NCBI RefSeq assembly: GCF_013248905.1
Contig: NZ_JABRVS010000001.1
Span: 2,976,001 to 3,040,000 of the forward strand
Source: Shewanella sp. VB17
GTDB lineage: Bacteria; Pseudomonadota; Gammaproteobacteria; Enterobacterales; Shewanellaceae
DNA length: 64,000 nucleotides
Direction: 5' to 3'
In this document: positions 17,559 through 27,662 of the stretch, piece by piece
Position numbering within the stretch: the first letter of the stretch is position 1
How the letters are laid out: every line of letters starts with the position of its first letter
The notes under the pieces: model-generated
Database searches by the model: none
Told to the model about the DNA's origin: nothing
The model's input: only the letters and a program-made list of their open reading frames with translations
Translations under genes and position numbers: made by a program

Positions 17559-18191
17559 TCAGCCTATTAAACTTGGAAATAACCCTTTAAATCCCGCTGC
17601 AATCACTTCAATGCCAATCGACAGCATAAGCAAGCCCATTAAACGGGTGATCACATTAATCCCAGTCTTGCCCAGCACTTTAAAAATTATCGGTGCCATC
17701 CTAAACAACACGAAACTGATGATACCAAATATAATAACGGTGATGGACATACCAATCAGATTGGTTAATGTATTATGCTCTGCAGCAGCAACTATCACAG
17801 AGCTGATAGCACCTGGACCTGCCATCAAAGGCAGTGCAAGGGGAACCACGGCAACAGACTCCATCCCCGAAGATTCACGATCTTCTTCTTGATTACGTTT
17901 CACCTCACCAAGTTTGCCTTGAAGCATTGACATGGCAATGATCGCAATCAAAAAACCACCAGCAATACGAAAAGCAGATAAAGAAATGCTAAACATATTC
18001 AGAATATGTTGCCCTGCAATAATCGTCACCAACAAGATAACAACCACAGCAAAGTTAGCCACTTTCCCAGTATGATTGCGTTCGGTATCTGTTTGATGAC
18101 TGGTTAGACTAACAAATATTGGCAATAATCCAATCGGATTAATAATGGCAACTAAGCCTAGAAAAAATTTAACGTACAATGTTAAATCCAA
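17559..18191 (-). CDS. MarC family integral membrane protein (YchE-like)
   Basis: 210 residues, almost all hydrophobic, with six predicted membrane helices. Family marks are INPIGLLPIFVSLT (residues 17-30), the pattern RIAGGFLIAIIAMSML, and PLALPLMAGPGAISSVIVAA in the middle. The function of MarC/YchE proteins is not established; some annotations suggest transport of small amino acids. The gene is alone, convergent with dgt and divergent from adhE. In Escherichia coli ychE also lies next to adhE, which supports the assignment. Confidence 0.85.
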   Translation of the reverse strand: MDLTLYVKFFLGLVAIINPIGLLPIFVSLTSHQTDTERNHTGKVANFAVVVILLVTIIAGQHILNMFSISLSAFRIAGGFLIAIIAMSMLQGKLGEVKRNQEEDRESSGMESVAVVPLALPLMAGPGAISSVIVAAAEHNTLTNLIGMSITVIIFGIISFVLFRMAPIIFKVLGKTGINVITRLMGLLMLSIGIEVIAAGFKGLFPSLIG

Positions 18192-18420
18192 TTTGATATC
18201 CTCAACGTAATGACAAACCTAATCATGATTAATTTTTATTATATCTGCTCCTAAAAAAGGTGCTAGTTTACCTCATGGTTAACCACGCTAAAAATGAAAT
18301 AATGTCGTCTATTTTCACCATTTAGGAGCACCCATTTTGATGTTATGTATTTACCCTCCCCCTTTAAATGATCTAAGCGAGTCATTAATATCGTTATTCA
18401 ATTACATTTACACGCAAAAG

Positions 18421-18436
18421 TGTGCTAAAGATCACG
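18421..18436. promoter_or_regulatory. Possible CRP-type site upstream of adhE
   Basis: TGTGCTAAAGATCACG matches the CRP pattern TGTGA-N6-TCACA at eight of ten defined positions and lies 85-100 bases before the adhE start, within the 329-base gap shared with the divergent MarC gene. CRP controls many anaerobic genes in Shewanella, so the site is plausible. No clear -35/-10 pair was picked out, and the rest of the gap shows no other feature I can support. Confidence 0.35.
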
Positions 18437-18520
18437 GTCTATAGTCATATTTGAATGTTATTTTACTTCATAGAGAATGTTTAGCCAAAATCATTTCGCT
18501 AAATTTTTTCAAGGATATGC

Positions 18521-21124
18521 ATGATGGCAGTAACAAACGAACAAGAACTTAATCTCCTCGTACAGAAAGTCGCAAATGCTCAAGCAGAATTTGCCAATTT
18601 TACTCAACAACAAGTTGATAAAATTTTCAGAGCCGCAGCATTAGCGGCGGCAGATGCGCGGATCTCACTCGCCAAGATGGCTGTCAAAGAAACCGCTATG
18701 GGAGTGATTGAAGATAAGGTGATAAAGAATCACTTCGCCTCTGAATACATCTACAATAAATATAAAGATGAAAAGACCTGTGGGATCTTAAGTGAAGATC
18801 ACACCTTCGGCACCATCACCATTGCCGAGCCCGTTGGTATTATTTGCGGTATCGTGCCGACAACCAACCCCACTTCGACTGCGATTTTTAAAGCCCTTAT
18901 CAGCCTTAAAACCCGCAACGGCATCATTTTTTCACCTCATCCTCGAGCGAAAGAATCTACGACAACCGCCGCTAGAATCGTGCTAAATGCTGCAGTTGCA
19001 GCAGGGGCGCCTCAAGACATCATTGGCTGGATAGATGAACCCAGTGTTGCGTTATCAAATCAATTGATGACACATGATAGCATTAATCTAATTTTGGCCA
19101 CTGGCGGCCCCGGTATGGTAAAGGCGGCTTACTCTTCAGGTAAGCCAGCCATCGGGGTGGGAGCAGGTAATACACCGATTGTTATCGATGAAACTGCCGA
19201 TATTAAGCGTGCCGTTAGCTCCATTTTAATGTCAAAAACATTTGATAATGGTGTGGTATGTGCATCAGAGCAAGCGGTTATTGTACTTGATGAAATCTAT
19301 GATGTTGTTAAGGAACGCTTTGCAGATCATGGCGGCTATATTTTAAGTCAAGATGAAACGGCGGCGATGCAAAGCGTTATCTTGAAAAACGGCGGATTAA
19401 ATGCCGATATTGTCGGGCAAAGTGCCGCTAGCATAGCTGCAATGGCTGGGATCATTGTGCCGAAACGGACTAAGGTCTTGATAGGTGAAGTTGACGATAT
19501 TTCAGATACTGAAGCATTTTCCCATGAAAAACTTTCACCACTACTTGCTATGTACCGCGCCAGTAGCTTCGAAGATGCGTTAAACAAAGCTGAAGCACTC
19601 GTCACATTAGGCGGAATTGGCCATACATCAGGCTTGTACACAGATCAAGATGTACAAACGGATCGAGTGGTTGCATTTGGTTTTCGCATGAAAACAGCGA
19701 GGATCCTCATCAATACTCCTGCATCACATGGCGGTATCGGCGATTTATACAACTTCAAACTCGCCCCATCACTCACCTTAGGTTGTGGCTCGTGGGGCGG
19801 TAATTCTATCTCTGAAAATGTCGGACCCAGTCACCTTATCAATAAGAAAATGGTCGCCAAGAGGGCTGAAAACATGTTGTGGCATAAACTTCCTTCATCT
19901 ATCTATTTCCGTCGTGGCAGTTTGCCTATCGCACTTGAAGAACTTAGTGATAAAAAACGAGCGCTGATAGTGACCGACAAATACTTATTTAATAACGGCT
20001 ACTGTGATGAAACCTTAAAAATTCTCAAAGCACAAGGCTTAGAAACTGAGGTATTTTATGAAGTTGAAGCAGATCCAACCTTGGCGATTGTGAAGCAAGG
20101 AGTCAAGGTCGCACATAGTTTCAAGCCCGATGTGATCATCGCCTTAGGGGGCGGCTCACCGATGGACGCCGCTAAAATAATGTGGGTGCTTTATGAGCAC
20201 CCCACTGTTGACTTTACCGATCTCGCCTTACGTTTTATGGATATCCGTAAGCGTATCTATAAGTTCCCCAAATTAGGTGTAAAAGCACAACTCGTGGCGA
20301 TCCCAACCACATCAGGTACTGGTTCTGAAGTCACTCCTTTTGCCGTTGTTACCGATGAGAAAACGGGAATGAAGTACCCTATTGCTGATTACCAGCTAAC
20401 GCCCAATATGGCAATTGTCGATCCTGATCTGGTGATGAATATGCCTAAATCGCTCACCGCGTTTGGTGGTATCGACGCGGTAACCCATGCGTTAGAAGCC
20501 TATGTCAGCGTGATGGCTAACGAGTTTAGTGATGGGCAGGCACTGCAAGCGCTCGATTTACTGTTCAAATACCTGCCAGATTCATACCACTTAGGGGCTG
20601 CGGCGCCTGTAGCAAGGGAAAAAGTGCATAATGCTGCAACCATTGCTGGTATTGCGTTTGCGAATGCATTCTTGGGTGTTTGTCACTCAATGGCCCATAA
20701 ACTAGGCGCAGAGTTCCACCTTTCTCATGGTTTGGCTAATGCACTGCTGATAAGCAATGTTATTCGCTTCAACGCAACAGATATGCCCACTAAGCAGGCC
20801 GCCTTTAGTCAATATGATCGTCCTAAAGCACTTTGTCGTTATGCTAAAATTGCCGACCACCTAAACTTAGTTGGTGATACTGATGAAGAGAAAGTCGACG
20901 CTCTCATTAACGCTATCGATCACCTCAAAGACACCATCGGGATCCCTGCTTCTATTTCAGAAGCTGGCGTCAATGAAGCGGATTTTTTGGCTAAACTTGA
21001 CGAACTAGCCGAAGATGCCTTTGATGATCAATGCACAGGGGCTAACCCTAGATATCCACTGATCTCAGAGCTCAAACAAATCTTGCTCGATAGCTTTTAC
21101 GGCAACAAATACAGCGATAATTAA
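18521..21124 (+). CDS. adhE: Bifunctional acetaldehyde-CoA / alcohol dehydrogenase
   Basis: 867 residues, near the usual 890. The N-terminal acylating aldehyde dehydrogenase half has the catalytic Cys in FDNGVVCASEQAV (about residue 247) and the NAD-binding VGAGNTPIVID. A linker leads to the iron-dependent alcohol dehydrogenase half, with GGGSPMDAAKIMW and the metal-binding His residues in CHSMAHKLGAEFHLSHG. The enzyme reduces acetyl-CoA to ethanol in fermentation and usually assembles into spirosomes. AAGGA precedes two adjacent ATGs; the first (18521) is used here, the second (18524) is equally possible. It is transcribed alone, with an inverted repeat after the stop. Confidence 0.97.
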   Translation: MMAVTNEQELNLLVQKVANAQAEFANFTQQQVDKIFRAAALAAADARISLAKMAVKETAMGVIEDKVIKNHFASEYIYNKYKDEKTCGILSEDHTFGTITIAEPVGIICGIVPTTNPTSTAIFKALISLKTRNGIIFSPHPRAKESTTTAARIVLNAAVAAGAPQDIIGWIDEPSVALSNQLMTHDSINLILATGGPGMVKAAYSSGKPAIGVGAGNTPIVIDETADIKRAVSSILMSKTFDNGVVCASEQAVIVLDEIYDVVKERFADHGGYILSQDETAAMQSVILKNGGLNADIVGQSAASIAAMAGIIVPKRTKVLIGEVDDISDTEAFSHEKLSPLLAMYRASSFEDALNKAEALVTLGGIGHTSGLYTDQDVQTDRVVAFGFRMKTARILINTPASHGGIGDLYNFKLAPSLTLGCGSWGGNSISENVGPSHLINKKMVAKRAENMLWHKLPSSIYFRRGSLPIALEELSDKKRALIVTDKYLFNNGYCDETLKILKAQGLETEVFYEVEADPTLAIVKQGVKVAHSFKPDVIIALGGGSPMDAAKIMWVLYEHPTVDFTDLALRFMDIRKRIYKFPKLGVKAQLVAIPTTSGTGSEVTPFAVVTDEKTGMKYPIADYQLTPNMAIVDPDLVMNMPKSLTAFGGIDAVTHALEAYVSVMANEFSDGQALQALDLLFKYLPDSYHLGAAAPVAREKVHNAATIAGIAFANAFLGVCHSMAHKLGAEFHLSHGLANALLISNVIRFNATDMPTKQAAFSQYDRPKALCRYAKIADHLNLVGDTDEEKVDALINAIDHLKDTIGIPASISEAGVNEADFLAKLDELAEDAFDDQCTGANPRYPLISELKQILLDSFYGNKYSDN

Positions 21125-21139
21125 TATCACTAGATGATG

Positions 21140-21168
21140 ATACTCACTCACCCTACGTGAGTGAGTAT
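21140..21168. terminator. Hairpin between adhE and the MscS gene
   Basis: Perfect 11-base stem, ATACTCACTCA (21140-21150) with its complement at 21158-21168, loop of seven. It lies 16 bases after adhE and 20 bases from the end of the convergent channel gene. No T run follows on either strand, so it may protect the mRNA end rather than terminate by itself. Confidence 0.55.
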
Positions 21169-21187
21169 CTCACAACATTGATTAAAT

Positions 21188-22087
21188 TCATGTTGATACA
21201 TAAGCATCAGCTTGTCGTCCATCAAATGCATCCACTCGTGTTGGGCTGGGTGATTTCCCAAATGACTCATGATAGGCAAACATAAAATCTTGACGAATTA
21301 ATTGCTCTAAATGAGAGGCTCGCTCTGTGGGACAAAAAATCATAATGTGTACATGCTGCTCTCCGGTAACCCCACTACTGACATGAATGTGCGGCTCTGG
21401 CCCAGGTAAATCAACGCCTGCATGCTTTTCTATAATATTATTATAACGCCTTGCCACTTCATGAAAATCTTCACAATGTTGTTCTATTTTCAATAATAGT
21501 GGCGCAAATAATGGGTATAAATTGACGAACTCAACCAAAGTGATCGTAATGTTGTGGTACACATAACGCTTCATAAAATTGAGATTTTTGACTGCGTGGG
21601 TAAAAAAAGTACTGTTCGGGAAGGTCACTGTTTTTCCAGTGTAATGATACTGGCCATGATGTAAGTCTATTTCTTGGATCATGGTGGCCATTAAATTATG
21701 TTCAATGACCTCTCCACATAAAGCGCCCACTTCGATCCAATCACCGATCACGAATGATTTTGAACTGGCTCTTTGAATGGAGCCCGTAAAGCAGAGAATA
21801 ATTTCCTTCGAGGCAACCACAATAGCAATAGCAATGGCGGTGACCGATAAAGCAAATTTATTAATTTCGGTTTGCCACAAGATAAACAAGATCGTGACAA
21901 GTAGAATGAAAGTGCCATTTTTGGTTCGCGACATCCATTTACGTTGGGACTCACTCAAAAAATTCACATCACCACGAATTTTATAAATAATAAAACGCTT
22001 AATTGCTGATATTAAAATAATAATACATGCTGTTAGTAACAGTTTATGGGTTAACAACAAACTGATAAGAGCCATTAAATCTTGCAC
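21188..22087 (-). CDS. MscS family mechanosensitive channel
   Basis: 299 residues, like the 286 of Escherichia coli MscS. Three membrane helices occupy about residues 1-110; the pore-helix region is SVTAIAIAIVVASKEIILCF and is followed by the family beta-domain FVIGDWIEVGALCGEVIEH. The C-terminal alpha/beta domain ends near residue 290. These channels open under membrane tension and release solutes during osmotic downshock. Pore-lining Gly/Ala packing is less regular than in MscS, so conductance may differ. The gene appears monocistronic. Confidence 0.88.
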   Translation of the reverse strand: MQDLMALISLLLTHKLLLTACIIILISAIKRFIIYKIRGDVNFLSESQRKWMSRTKNGTFILLVTILFILWQTEINKFALSVTAIAIAIVVASKEIILCFTGSIQRASSKSFVIGDWIEVGALCGEVIEHNLMATMIQEIDLHHGQYHYTGKTVTFPNSTFFTHAVKNLNFMKRYVYHNITITLVEFVNLYPLFAPLLLKIEQHCEDFHEVARRYNNIIEKHAGVDLPGPEPHIHVSSGVTGEQHVHIMIFCPTERASHLEQLIRQDFMFAYHESFGKSPSPTRVDAFDGRQADAYVST

Positions 22088-22561
22088 AAAAACCTCTTTA
22101 ATACATCCTTAGCGCACTAAGATAGCTGACTAAGTAAGTGATTCATATGTTGGCGTCATTCGGTGCGCGATTTTAGAAAGCTAACGATTAAAATGCAAGT
22201 TGTTTTTTGTACGTATATTAAACGGGCTAGTGTTCTTTGAGTGTTACACACTGCCTATAAATTGCTTATAATCAGTCAGAATGCAATGTCTGTTTTATCG
22301 CAAAAAAACACCTATTAGTTTATTAAAAATCAAAGCCTTAATTAATAATTCAAGCCAACACATGACAGATACACTAGCATCAGTACATTGTCGCTAATGT
22401 AGCTAAAATGTGTCCGTTTATTCATTACCCCGATATTAACAAATTGTATTTTTATTAATGAGCACACTATTATTTAACATTACGGTAACCCTTGATGGCT
22501 TTTTATTTAAAAACAATGACAAGCTGGCAGTTCAGGATTGATACGTCATCAGGAGGAAAAG
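22088..22561. other. Intergenic region upstream of the autotransporter
   Basis: 474 bases, AT-rich, between the divergent MscS and autotransporter genes. It must hold both promoters. A TATAAT occurs near 22267-22272 but is about 290 bases from the autotransporter start, so it is not assigned. Only CAGGAGG before 22562 is a clear signal. Confidence 0.4.
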
Positions 22562-25500
22562 ATGAAATTATCACGTGTAGCTGCAGCTTTAGGCATGGCA
22601 TTAACATTAAATCAGGTGCAAGCCACTACCCTCAATATGGATGATAGGCAGCCGGTGCCCGCAGACGCAAACTTTGTTGGTAAAACGTTTTTATGGGAGG
22701 TGAATCGCACTAGTGAGTTCAATCTCAACCACCTATTGGGCAACCTAACGGGCGACTATGATGGCGTGCGCTATTCTGCTAAATTCAATGACGCATTTTA
22801 TGTCGATGTCCGCGGTATCGACTCAGGCCGTCTACCTGGATATAAATATCTACAAAATTTTTACGTCGAAGGGACCGATTCGAATACAGAGATTTTTAAC
22901 ATGGTCGCTGTCAGAGCTGGCATTTCTCCTCCTCCTACTGATACTCATCGGCATGACTACATCCTGCGAACCTTAAATTTAGATAACATTCATTTACAAG
23001 TGACTGACGATAAAGACTTAGCAGCATTAGTGGGCGTCCCTAATGCTATGCCTGAGCTGCTGATTTACGATGCGATTAATTTAAATTCTTCAAAGCTCAC
23101 TATGGGACGGATCACTGGTGGTGGTAATACTCCCAGTGAACTCTCCTTTCTTGGTGATCACGAGATCAATGTTATGGGGGCTGGTAATGTTATCGATATT
23201 GCTACCGCTACCTGGAATAACACAACGGTAGGGGATCATTCAACATCCTTGAATATTGCAGCTGGCAGTGACCTCACCATAGCAAATGGCACTGATATTT
23301 TTAACGAATTCAATGGTGATCTCAGCATGGGCAGTGGCTCAACACTGACCATTGATAAAAGCCAAGTGGTGCTAACCTCGGAACCACCAAATCCTAAATT
23401 CAAATCATCTGTCATCGATAATGCCACCGTTAATTTATCCGGCACATTTGGTGGTTCGTATGCAAGCTTGCAGCTAACCAACCCTACAATTAAAAATTCG
23501 ACTATCACATTGGCTAACAATACGTCTTTTCGCTCCTATAGCCGTTTTATAGGCGGGAATGGTGCAGGCGTTGTGGATTTTGAAGGGGATAACACCATCA
23601 ATATTGGCAACGGCGCGACCTTCATTGGCCAAGCTAAAAGCGCTACAACGCCGAATTTTGGTAGCTTTAGCTTTAAAAATGGCACAACAACGATAAATGG
23701 TGATAGCAATGCCATCAATACTTCAAACTTTCAAGCTGATACTTGGTTTATCGACAACGCGACGGTGAACTTAAGTAAGGTCACCGCCGAACAATATGTA
23801 ACCACACTGAATATAAGCAACAGTACCTATAAGGGGCGTGGATTTGACTTTACTAACCTTTCAACCTTAAGTGTTACAGATTCAACCATTTCAGGTTCAG
23901 TGGATTTTGGTAAGAATGTTGCAGTAATTTGGCTGAATAATAGTTCCACAATTGACCCCGGCTTCAGCACACAATCAGGAGGAACCGATCAATATGCTCG
24001 AGGCATGACATTTAATTTTGATCGAGCTATTTGGCAAGGGAACAATACGTTTATCTCTAATATAGATCCCAACGGAACTGAAGTCGTTGCGGGAGTTCCG
24101 GCAACAACAACTTACTCAAATACACTTTTCATTAATCGGACAAATGTCACCGGCTTTGACACATTAAATATTGTATTAAACTCAGCAGGTACCACTTTAC
24201 CCGCAAGTGACTATGCAACAGGTGGCGAGTTAGGCGATGGCGTCTATGATGTGGTCATTTTACAGGATGGTGCAACAACGGATGCAGATAATCCAACCAT
24301 TACCTTAGGCGGCAATATGCCGGCTTTGTTAACTGCCGCGCAAGTCAAAACACCCAGTGCCGATAATCAGGTCAGTGTTCAGCTAGCTGAACTGCCCGCT
24401 CAGGCATTAGCCCTCCACCCTAGTGTCACACCGGCTCATCAGGCAACGACGATCACACAAACGCTTGTCCAGCCAAGTACAGGTAACACGGTTCAAACAC
24501 AAGTCACTGTCACTCCAACTAATAATGGCGGTGCTACCCAGACAGTAACCACGACCACAACGACAACCGGAGGCGGAACAAGTCAAACCACTAGCACATC
24601 AACACTACAACCTGCAACGGGCTCAAATAACCTGCAAAATACAGCTAATTTATTAGCCAATAACTATACTAATGGTAACGAGACCACCATAACTAATCTT
24701 GGTAGCATAACAAATAGTCAATTATCCAGCCATTTAAACAGTATTCATGCAGAACCCTATTCATCCAATATGACGGTTGCCCTTGAACATACAGATGCTG
24801 TAATGAATTCAGTATTTTCTCAATTTAGAAATAAAGCCTTTTCAGCTAATAGTAATGGCTCCATTGAAGATACAACACCAACAACCCGCCAAGGTGTGTG
24901 GTTAGATACAGGTTACATTAAAGGGGATGTTGAAGGTGAAGATGATTTAGGGAATTTTGAATACAGTTTATCACATCTCACTTTAGGTATTGATATCGCA
25001 ACATTCGATAAAGCCACTCTAGGTGTATACGTTTCTGCCGGAAGCTATGACATGGATGAGCATGACAGGGCGATAGAAGATTTTTCGAATGACGCCTATC
25101 ACTTGGGTTTGTATATGATTCAACCCGATGTCGGTCAATGGGTACTACGAACACTACTCGGTTATGCTTATGGCGATCACAGTTCATCACGCCTCGTACA
25201 ATTATCTAATACGAGTAGTAACGTTACTGCTGATTTTAAAAGTCATAGTATTTATGCTGGAATAATGGCTACAACGAATTGGTATAGCAACGATTGGGTG
25301 TCATTATCACCTGAGCTTGGATTTAATTATGTCTACTTTGAGCAGCAAGGTTTTTCAGAGCAGGGTGATCCCAACTTGAATCTGCAACTGGATGACAGTG
25401 ATGCACAATCTATTATTACATCCCTCGGGTTAAGCGCGACTTTCACTAGCCTTTTTCAACATCATGCTATTTATCCTGAAGCGTATATCCGTTATGAGCA

Positions 25501-25735
25501 TGACTGGTATGCGAGAAAAAATAACGAACATAAAGTCAGTGCAGGATTTGTTGCAAACCCTGATCAAAAACTGGATTTTGCAGGCCAAAGTCGTGGTGAA
25601 AATGCGATAAGTGTCGGCTTAGGCCTGACCAGTGATGTGACAAGTGCTTTTCAAATTAACGGCGGGATAAATGTCACTGAATCTACACACGGTAAAGAAA
25701 GCGGTGGGTATATCAGAGCAAGTTATCAGTGGTGA
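22562..25735 (+). CDS. Type Va autotransporter adhesin-like protein
   Basis: 1057 residues from the ATG at 22562, set by the near-perfect CAGGAGG site; the frame extends 24 bases upstream without a better start. A signal peptide ends after QVQA (about residue 20). The passenger (to about 640) is rich in Asn, Thr and Gly with repeated strand-like TINIGN / NLSG / NSTI units, as in a right-handed beta-helix. A Thr-rich stretch (about 655-690, TVTTTTTTTGGGTSQTT) links to a helical segment and the C-terminal 12-strand barrel (about 780-1057), ending in SYQW. No protease motif is visible, so adhesion or biofilm is the likeliest role. The gene stands alone. Confidence 0.88.
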   Translation: MKLSRVAAALGMALTLNQVQATTLNMDDRQPVPADANFVGKTFLWEVNRTSEFNLNHLLGNLTGDYDGVRYSAKFNDAFYVDVRGIDSGRLPGYKYLQNFYVEGTDSNTEIFNMVAVRAGISPPPTDTHRHDYILRTLNLDNIHLQVTDDKDLAALVGVPNAMPELLIYDAINLNSSKLTMGRITGGGNTPSELSFLGDHEINVMGAGNVIDIATATWNNTTVGDHSTSLNIAAGSDLTIANGTDIFNEFNGDLSMGSGSTLTIDKSQVVLTSEPPNPKFKSSVIDNATVNLSGTFGGSYASLQLTNPTIKNSTITLANNTSFRSYSRFIGGNGAGVVDFEGDNTINIGNGATFIGQAKSATTPNFGSFSFKNGTTTINGDSNAINTSNFQADTWFIDNATVNLSKVTAEQYVTTLNISNSTYKGRGFDFTNLSTLSVTDSTISGSVDFGKNVAVIWLNNSSTIDPGFSTQSGGTDQYARGMTFNFDRAIWQGNNTFISNIDPNGTEVVAGVPATTTYSNTLFINRTNVTGFDTLNIVLNSAGTTLPASDYATGGELGDGVYDVVILQDGATTDADNPTITLGGNMPALLTAAQVKTPSADNQVSVQLAELPAQALALHPSVTPAHQATTITQTLVQPSTGNTVQTQVTVTPTNNGGATQTVTTTTTTTGGGTSQTTSTSTLQPATGSNNLQNTANLLANNYTNGNETTITNLGSITNSQLSSHLNSIHAEPYSSNMTVALEHTDAVMNSVFSQFRNKAFSANSNGSIEDTTPTTRQGVWLDTGYIKGDVEGEDDLGNFEYSLSHLTLGIDIATFDKATLGVYVSAGSYDMDEHDRAIEDFSNDAYHLGLYMIQPDVGQWVLRTLLGYAYGDHSSSRLVQLSNTSSNVTADFKSHSIYAGIMATTNWYSNDWVSLSPELGFNYVYFEQQGFSEQGDPNLNLQLDDSDAQSIITSLGLSATFTSLFQHHAIYPEAYIRYEHDWYARKNNEHKVSAGFVANPDQKLDFAGQSRGENAISVGLGLTSDVTSAFQINGGINVTESTHGKESGGYIRASYQW

Positions 25736-25867
25736 CGCAATTTCTGGTTATCAATATATTGTTCAAGGTCGCGCATGAAGCGAACAAGATCCCCCCCTCG
25801 CCTGTTTCACTTCAATGCCATACACTATCACTGTGGCGATAAGTCAGCTTAGTCACTGTTTGATGAG

Positions 25868-27208
25868 TTATAAAAATACCAAGCTGGCTAACCCTAGAAA
25901 AACAAAAAAACCAATCACATCAGTGACAGTCGTCAGGATCACAGAGCCAGCAAGTGCGGGATCAATATTCAATTTTTTAAGCAAAACAGGAATAGAAATA
26001 CCACAAAAAGCGGCGACCAACATATTCACAATGAGAGCAAAAGCTAAAATACCAGCAATGAGTAAGCTATCAAACCAAGCAAATGTGATCCCAGCAACGA
26101 CCAAAGCCCATAAAAGACCATTATAAAAAGCAATGTGAAGTTCTTTATTTTTTAACATACCGACGTTAGCCGCTGATAATTGTCCTGTGGCAAGCCCTCT
26201 AATCGTTAATGTCAAGGTTTGACTGCCTGTGATCCCACCCATACTGGCAACAATGGGCAGTAATACGGCTAAAGCGACCACTTGGGATACCACTTGATCG
26301 AATAAGCTTATCACCGATGACGCTAAAAAAGCGGTGAGCAAATTTAACCCAAGCCATACCGCCCGCCTGCGAGCACTGATTAGTACTGGTGCAAATAAAT
26401 CTTCATCGTTCACTTTGCCCATGTGTAATAACTGGGTTTCATATTGTTCTTGAAAAATATCCAGGGCATCTTTTAACGAAAATCGACCTAATAAAAGGCC
26501 CTCTTCAGTGACAACAGGAACCATGCTACGTCCGCTATTTTTGACATGATTGGATGCGTCTAACAAACTTGAGTGCGCTAATAACACACTTTGTTCAGCG
26601 GCCAATAATCGAGCGATCATTTGTTCATGTTCTGCACTAAATAAGGTGTTTAGCTCTAATTCCCCACAGTATTTTCCTTGTTCATCGATAACCAATAATG
26701 AATCGGTATAAGCCGGTAAATCGGTATTTTTTAATTCCTCTAAAACAGAAGACACATCGGTTTTAATGTCTAATGTATAGACATCATGATTAACATAACG
26801 ACCAAGTTGATCTGTACCATAGCCCAGTGCCGAGGTGAGATTATCACAAGTTTCTTGAGATAATTTTTTAATCAGTTTATGAGCAACCCGATCAGGCAAG
26901 GCATCGATAACATTGATCTGTTGCTCATTACTGCCAATTTGCAGTATATTTTCTATTTCTTGTTTAGATAGCTGGCTAACCAATTGATTTTTAGCATCAT
27001 CTCTCAATGCCCACAAAATCTGATTTTGCAATTCAAGCTCAAGGCCTTGCCATAACGCCGGACGTATTTCAGCCGGTATGGCTTCTAGAATAAACGCCCA
27101 GTCATCGGCATTAAATTGACCGGCTTCAAGGGGGAGTGCAACCCCACCAGCCTTAAGCTGAGTAATGATCCAAGTAAGAGAAATGTTTCTTTGCTCAACA
27201 TTTAGCAT
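25868..27208 (-). CDS. mgtE: MgtE magnesium transporter
   Basis: 446 residues with MgtE order: N domain (residues about 1-125), two CBS domains (about 126-260) that sense Mg2+, a plug helix, and five membrane helices with LPIVASMGGITGSQTLTLTIRG, the family signature, and the C-terminal LLKKLNIDPALAGSVILTT...DV motif. It takes up Mg2+ and closes when cytoplasmic Mg2+ is high. It is the last gene of a minus-strand run that starts with rimK, 13 bases after the RimB-like gene. Confidence 0.95.
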   Translation of the reverse strand: MLNVEQRNISLTWIITQLKAGGVALPLEAGQFNADDWAFILEAIPAEIRPALWQGLELELQNQILWALRDDAKNQLVSQLSKQEIENILQIGSNEQQINVIDALPDRVAHKLIKKLSQETCDNLTSALGYGTDQLGRYVNHDVYTLDIKTDVSSVLEELKNTDLPAYTDSLLVIDEQGKYCGELELNTLFSAEHEQMIARLLAAEQSVLLAHSSLLDASNHVKNSGRSMVPVVTEEGLLLGRFSLKDALDIFQEQYETQLLHMGKVNDEDLFAPVLISARRRAVWLGLNLLTAFLASSVISLFDQVVSQVVALAVLLPIVASMGGITGSQTLTLTIRGLATGQLSAANVGMLKNKELHIAFYNGLLWALVVAGITFAWFDSLLIAGILAFALIVNMLVAAFCGISIPVLLKKLNIDPALAGSVILTTVTDVIGFFVFLGLASLVFL

Positions 27209-27221
27209 GTTATATCCCTAT

Positions 27222-27662
27222 TTATGGTGCTAAAGGACGGTCAGTTAGATAATTTTGAGAAGGATCCACCAGCACCTTATCGGCCATCGCTTCTCGTCCT
27301 AGCAGCATTAAATAGCTCATATCAGCACGATTAGTCAATGACAGCTGAATAGGCCAACTGGCATTTCCCAGCGCTAACATGGTTTCAATGATATAGCGTT
27401 CTTCCACTGCGCCATTGGACGATTTTATCCGCCTGGTGTCACATAATTTAGCTTTACATTGAATGATGTCTTCCACTTCATAGATATCTGGGTGAATATC
27501 AAAACTGACCCATGGTTTACCTGATTGGTTAAATCGAACAATATTATCAACATGCAATGAAGACGTTTTAGCGCCGGTATCGATCCGTACTTGTAAATCA
27601 ACAATACTCAGCTCTGGCAGGTGACAGATCTCCAAACACCCCACGATTAACTTATTCTTCAT
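27222..27662 (-). CDS. rimB: RimB-like retropepsin-type aspartic protease
   Basis: 146 residues. The active-site motif RIDTGAKTSSLH (about 27-38) has the Asp-Thr-Gly of retropepsins and matches the family once called ATP-dependent zinc proteases (PF05618). In Pseudomonas, RimB trims the glutamate tails that RimK adds to ribosomal protein S6. The start overlaps the last 11 bases of the preceding channel-like gene, so translation is probably coupled, and rimK lies in the same operon, which supports the RimB role. The symbol rests on family and context. Confidence 0.8.
   Translation of the reverse strand: MKNKLIVGCLEICHLPELSIVDLQVRIDTGAKTSSLHVDNIVRFNQSGKPWVSFDIHPDIYEVEDIIQCKAKLCDTRRIKSSNGAVEERYIIETMLALGNASWPIQLSLTNRADMSYLMLLGREAMADKVLVDPSQNYLTDRPLAP

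Noticed and set aside
18192..18220. TTGAT-N4-TCAA like FNR half-sites near 18192
   Set aside because: Spacing is one base short of the FNR palindrome and the position is at the start of the MarC gene.
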